Both the position numbers and the translations under genes were made by a program. The notes under the pieces were generated by a model. That model was not told where the DNA came from. It saw only the letters and a program-made list of their open reading frames with translations, and searched no databases. Below, piece by piece: positions 5,640-6,148 of a DNA stretch of 6,148 nt. Within the stretch, counting starts at the first letter, position 1; every line of letters begins with the position of its first letter. Source of the stretch: Chloroflexi bacterium RBG_16_68_14 (GTDB taxonomy: Bacteria > Chloroflexota > Dehalococcoidia > DSTF01 > RBG-16-68-14); assembly GCA_001796995.1 (NCBI GenBank), contig MGOB01000029.1, positions 1-6,148 of the forward strand, read 5' to 3'.

Positions 5640-6148
5640 GCCTGGCGATGGGCCGTTGGCCTCTTTAAGAACCTGGCCTGTACCCATTCGGTGACCCGCT
5701 CTTCGGCGGCGGCAGGATAGGTGAAGTTCATTCGTTCGGCCGTCTCTCGCGCCAGCCAGCCGAACAGCTCCATGGTGGAGAAGAGCGCGCGCCACACATC
5801 CTCCTCATCGTAGCGGGCGAAGGTCTCGCGCAGCGCGGCTGCCGCCCGCGGGTCGGCCCACCGGTCCACGAAGCGTCCCGTGTACCAGGTCTCGTAGTCC
5901 CAGCCGTGCGTTGCCCGGGCGTGCCACTCCAGCATCCGCAGCAGCAAGTCCTTCATCTGCGGCCGCAGACGTTGTTGGCCATCCACAGCTCACCCCTGAG
6001 CGCCTGCTTGGACTGCCAGATGGAAAGGCACCAGAAAGCGTTCACCACCTCCGCGAACTCATGGTCCGTCGGACGCGGCCACTCAGCTCTCGGTGCGCAG
6101 ATGTCCGCGAGCCGAGACGCCGCGCCGTCCTTGTCGAGCAGGACCCGC
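5636..6148 (-). pseudogene. Aminoglycoside 6-adenylyltransferase-like protein (ANT(6)/AadE-AadK family), frameshifted, 5' end off the window
   Basis: Two frames together give the C-terminal helical part of an ANT(6)-type nucleotidyltransferase, a family that adds AMP to streptomycin; chromosomal members often have unknown substrates. The upstream frame enters at the right edge with RVLLDKDGAASRLADI, continues through FAEVVNAFWCLSIW and ends at a TGA at 5953-5955. The downstream frame (open from a GTG at 5986 to the TAG at 5636) gives LRPQMKDLLLRMLEWHA, then DEEDVWRALFSTMELF, FTYPAAAEERVTEW and a short tail, matching the typical WxxLF...LF...YP...E..VT end of the family. The frames join cleanly if one base is added near 5968-5970, turning AAC AAC GTC TGC into AAC AAC GTN CTG and giving NNVLRPQM. 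About 170 of an expected 280-300 residues are visible; the catalytic nucleotidyltransferase domain lies beyond the edge. The break may be a real lesion or a sequencing or assembly error. A gene finder would probably call 5636-5986 as a separate short protein. Confidence 0.75.

Noticed and set aside
4271..5668. Plus-strand open frame of 465 residues opposite the glycosyltransferase.
   Set aside because: It is rich in Glu, Gly, Gln and Asp with no domain pattern, and the minus strand carries a coherent multi-helix GT-C protein.
5953..5986. Programmed -1 ribosomal frameshift in the adenylyltransferase-like gene.
   Set aside because: The junction reads AAC AAC GTC TGC, with no XXXYYYZ slippery heptamer, and the family is not known to use frameshifting. 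A one-base deletion is simpler.
5805..5993. Short 62-residue minus-strand frame near the right end.
   Set aside because: It overlaps the adenylyltransferase-like gene in a third frame, has biased Ala/Gly/Arg composition and matches no family.

Overview
The window is a GC-rich (roughly two thirds G+C) bacterial chromosomal segment with all recognisable genes on the minus strand. Read in the direction of transcription (right to left) it holds: the 3' part of an aminoglycoside 6-adenylyltransferase-like gene broken by a one-base frameshift (5636-6148, running off the right edge); a membrane-embedded GT-C type glycosyltransferase (4163-5560); and a three-gene peptide/nickel-class ABC importer set made of a family 5 solute-binding protein (2387-4072), a DppB-type permease (1370-2368) and a DppC-type permease (234-1370). 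The last 233 bases carry no gene but a dense cluster of GC-rich palindromes inside an exact 52-bp direct repeat.

The binding protein and the two permeases form a tight operon: 18 bases separate the first two genes, and the two permease genes overlap by one base (TGATG). A sigma70-like promoter candidate overlaps the stop codon of the glycosyltransferase, so the transporter probably has its own transcript with a leader of about 60 nt that contains a short perfect hairpin. The ATPase genes that usually complete such importers (DppD/DppF class) are not present before the left edge. The system would take up a peptide or similar small solute across the cytoplasmic membrane; the substrate cannot be read from the sequence.

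The organism is not named by any marker in the window. The combination of high GC, a binding protein held by an N-terminal membrane anchor, and dispersed hairpins ending in CGCCCCTAC is most reminiscent of Chloroflexota (green non-sulfur bacteria), but this is an impression from memory and not a demonstrated assignment.

I do not see a convincing new biological system. The points most worth a second look are the family of hairpins with shared ends and different arms, the extra roughly 80-residue membrane segment inside the DppC-type permease, the cysteine-free binding protein, and the frameshifted adenylyltransferase.
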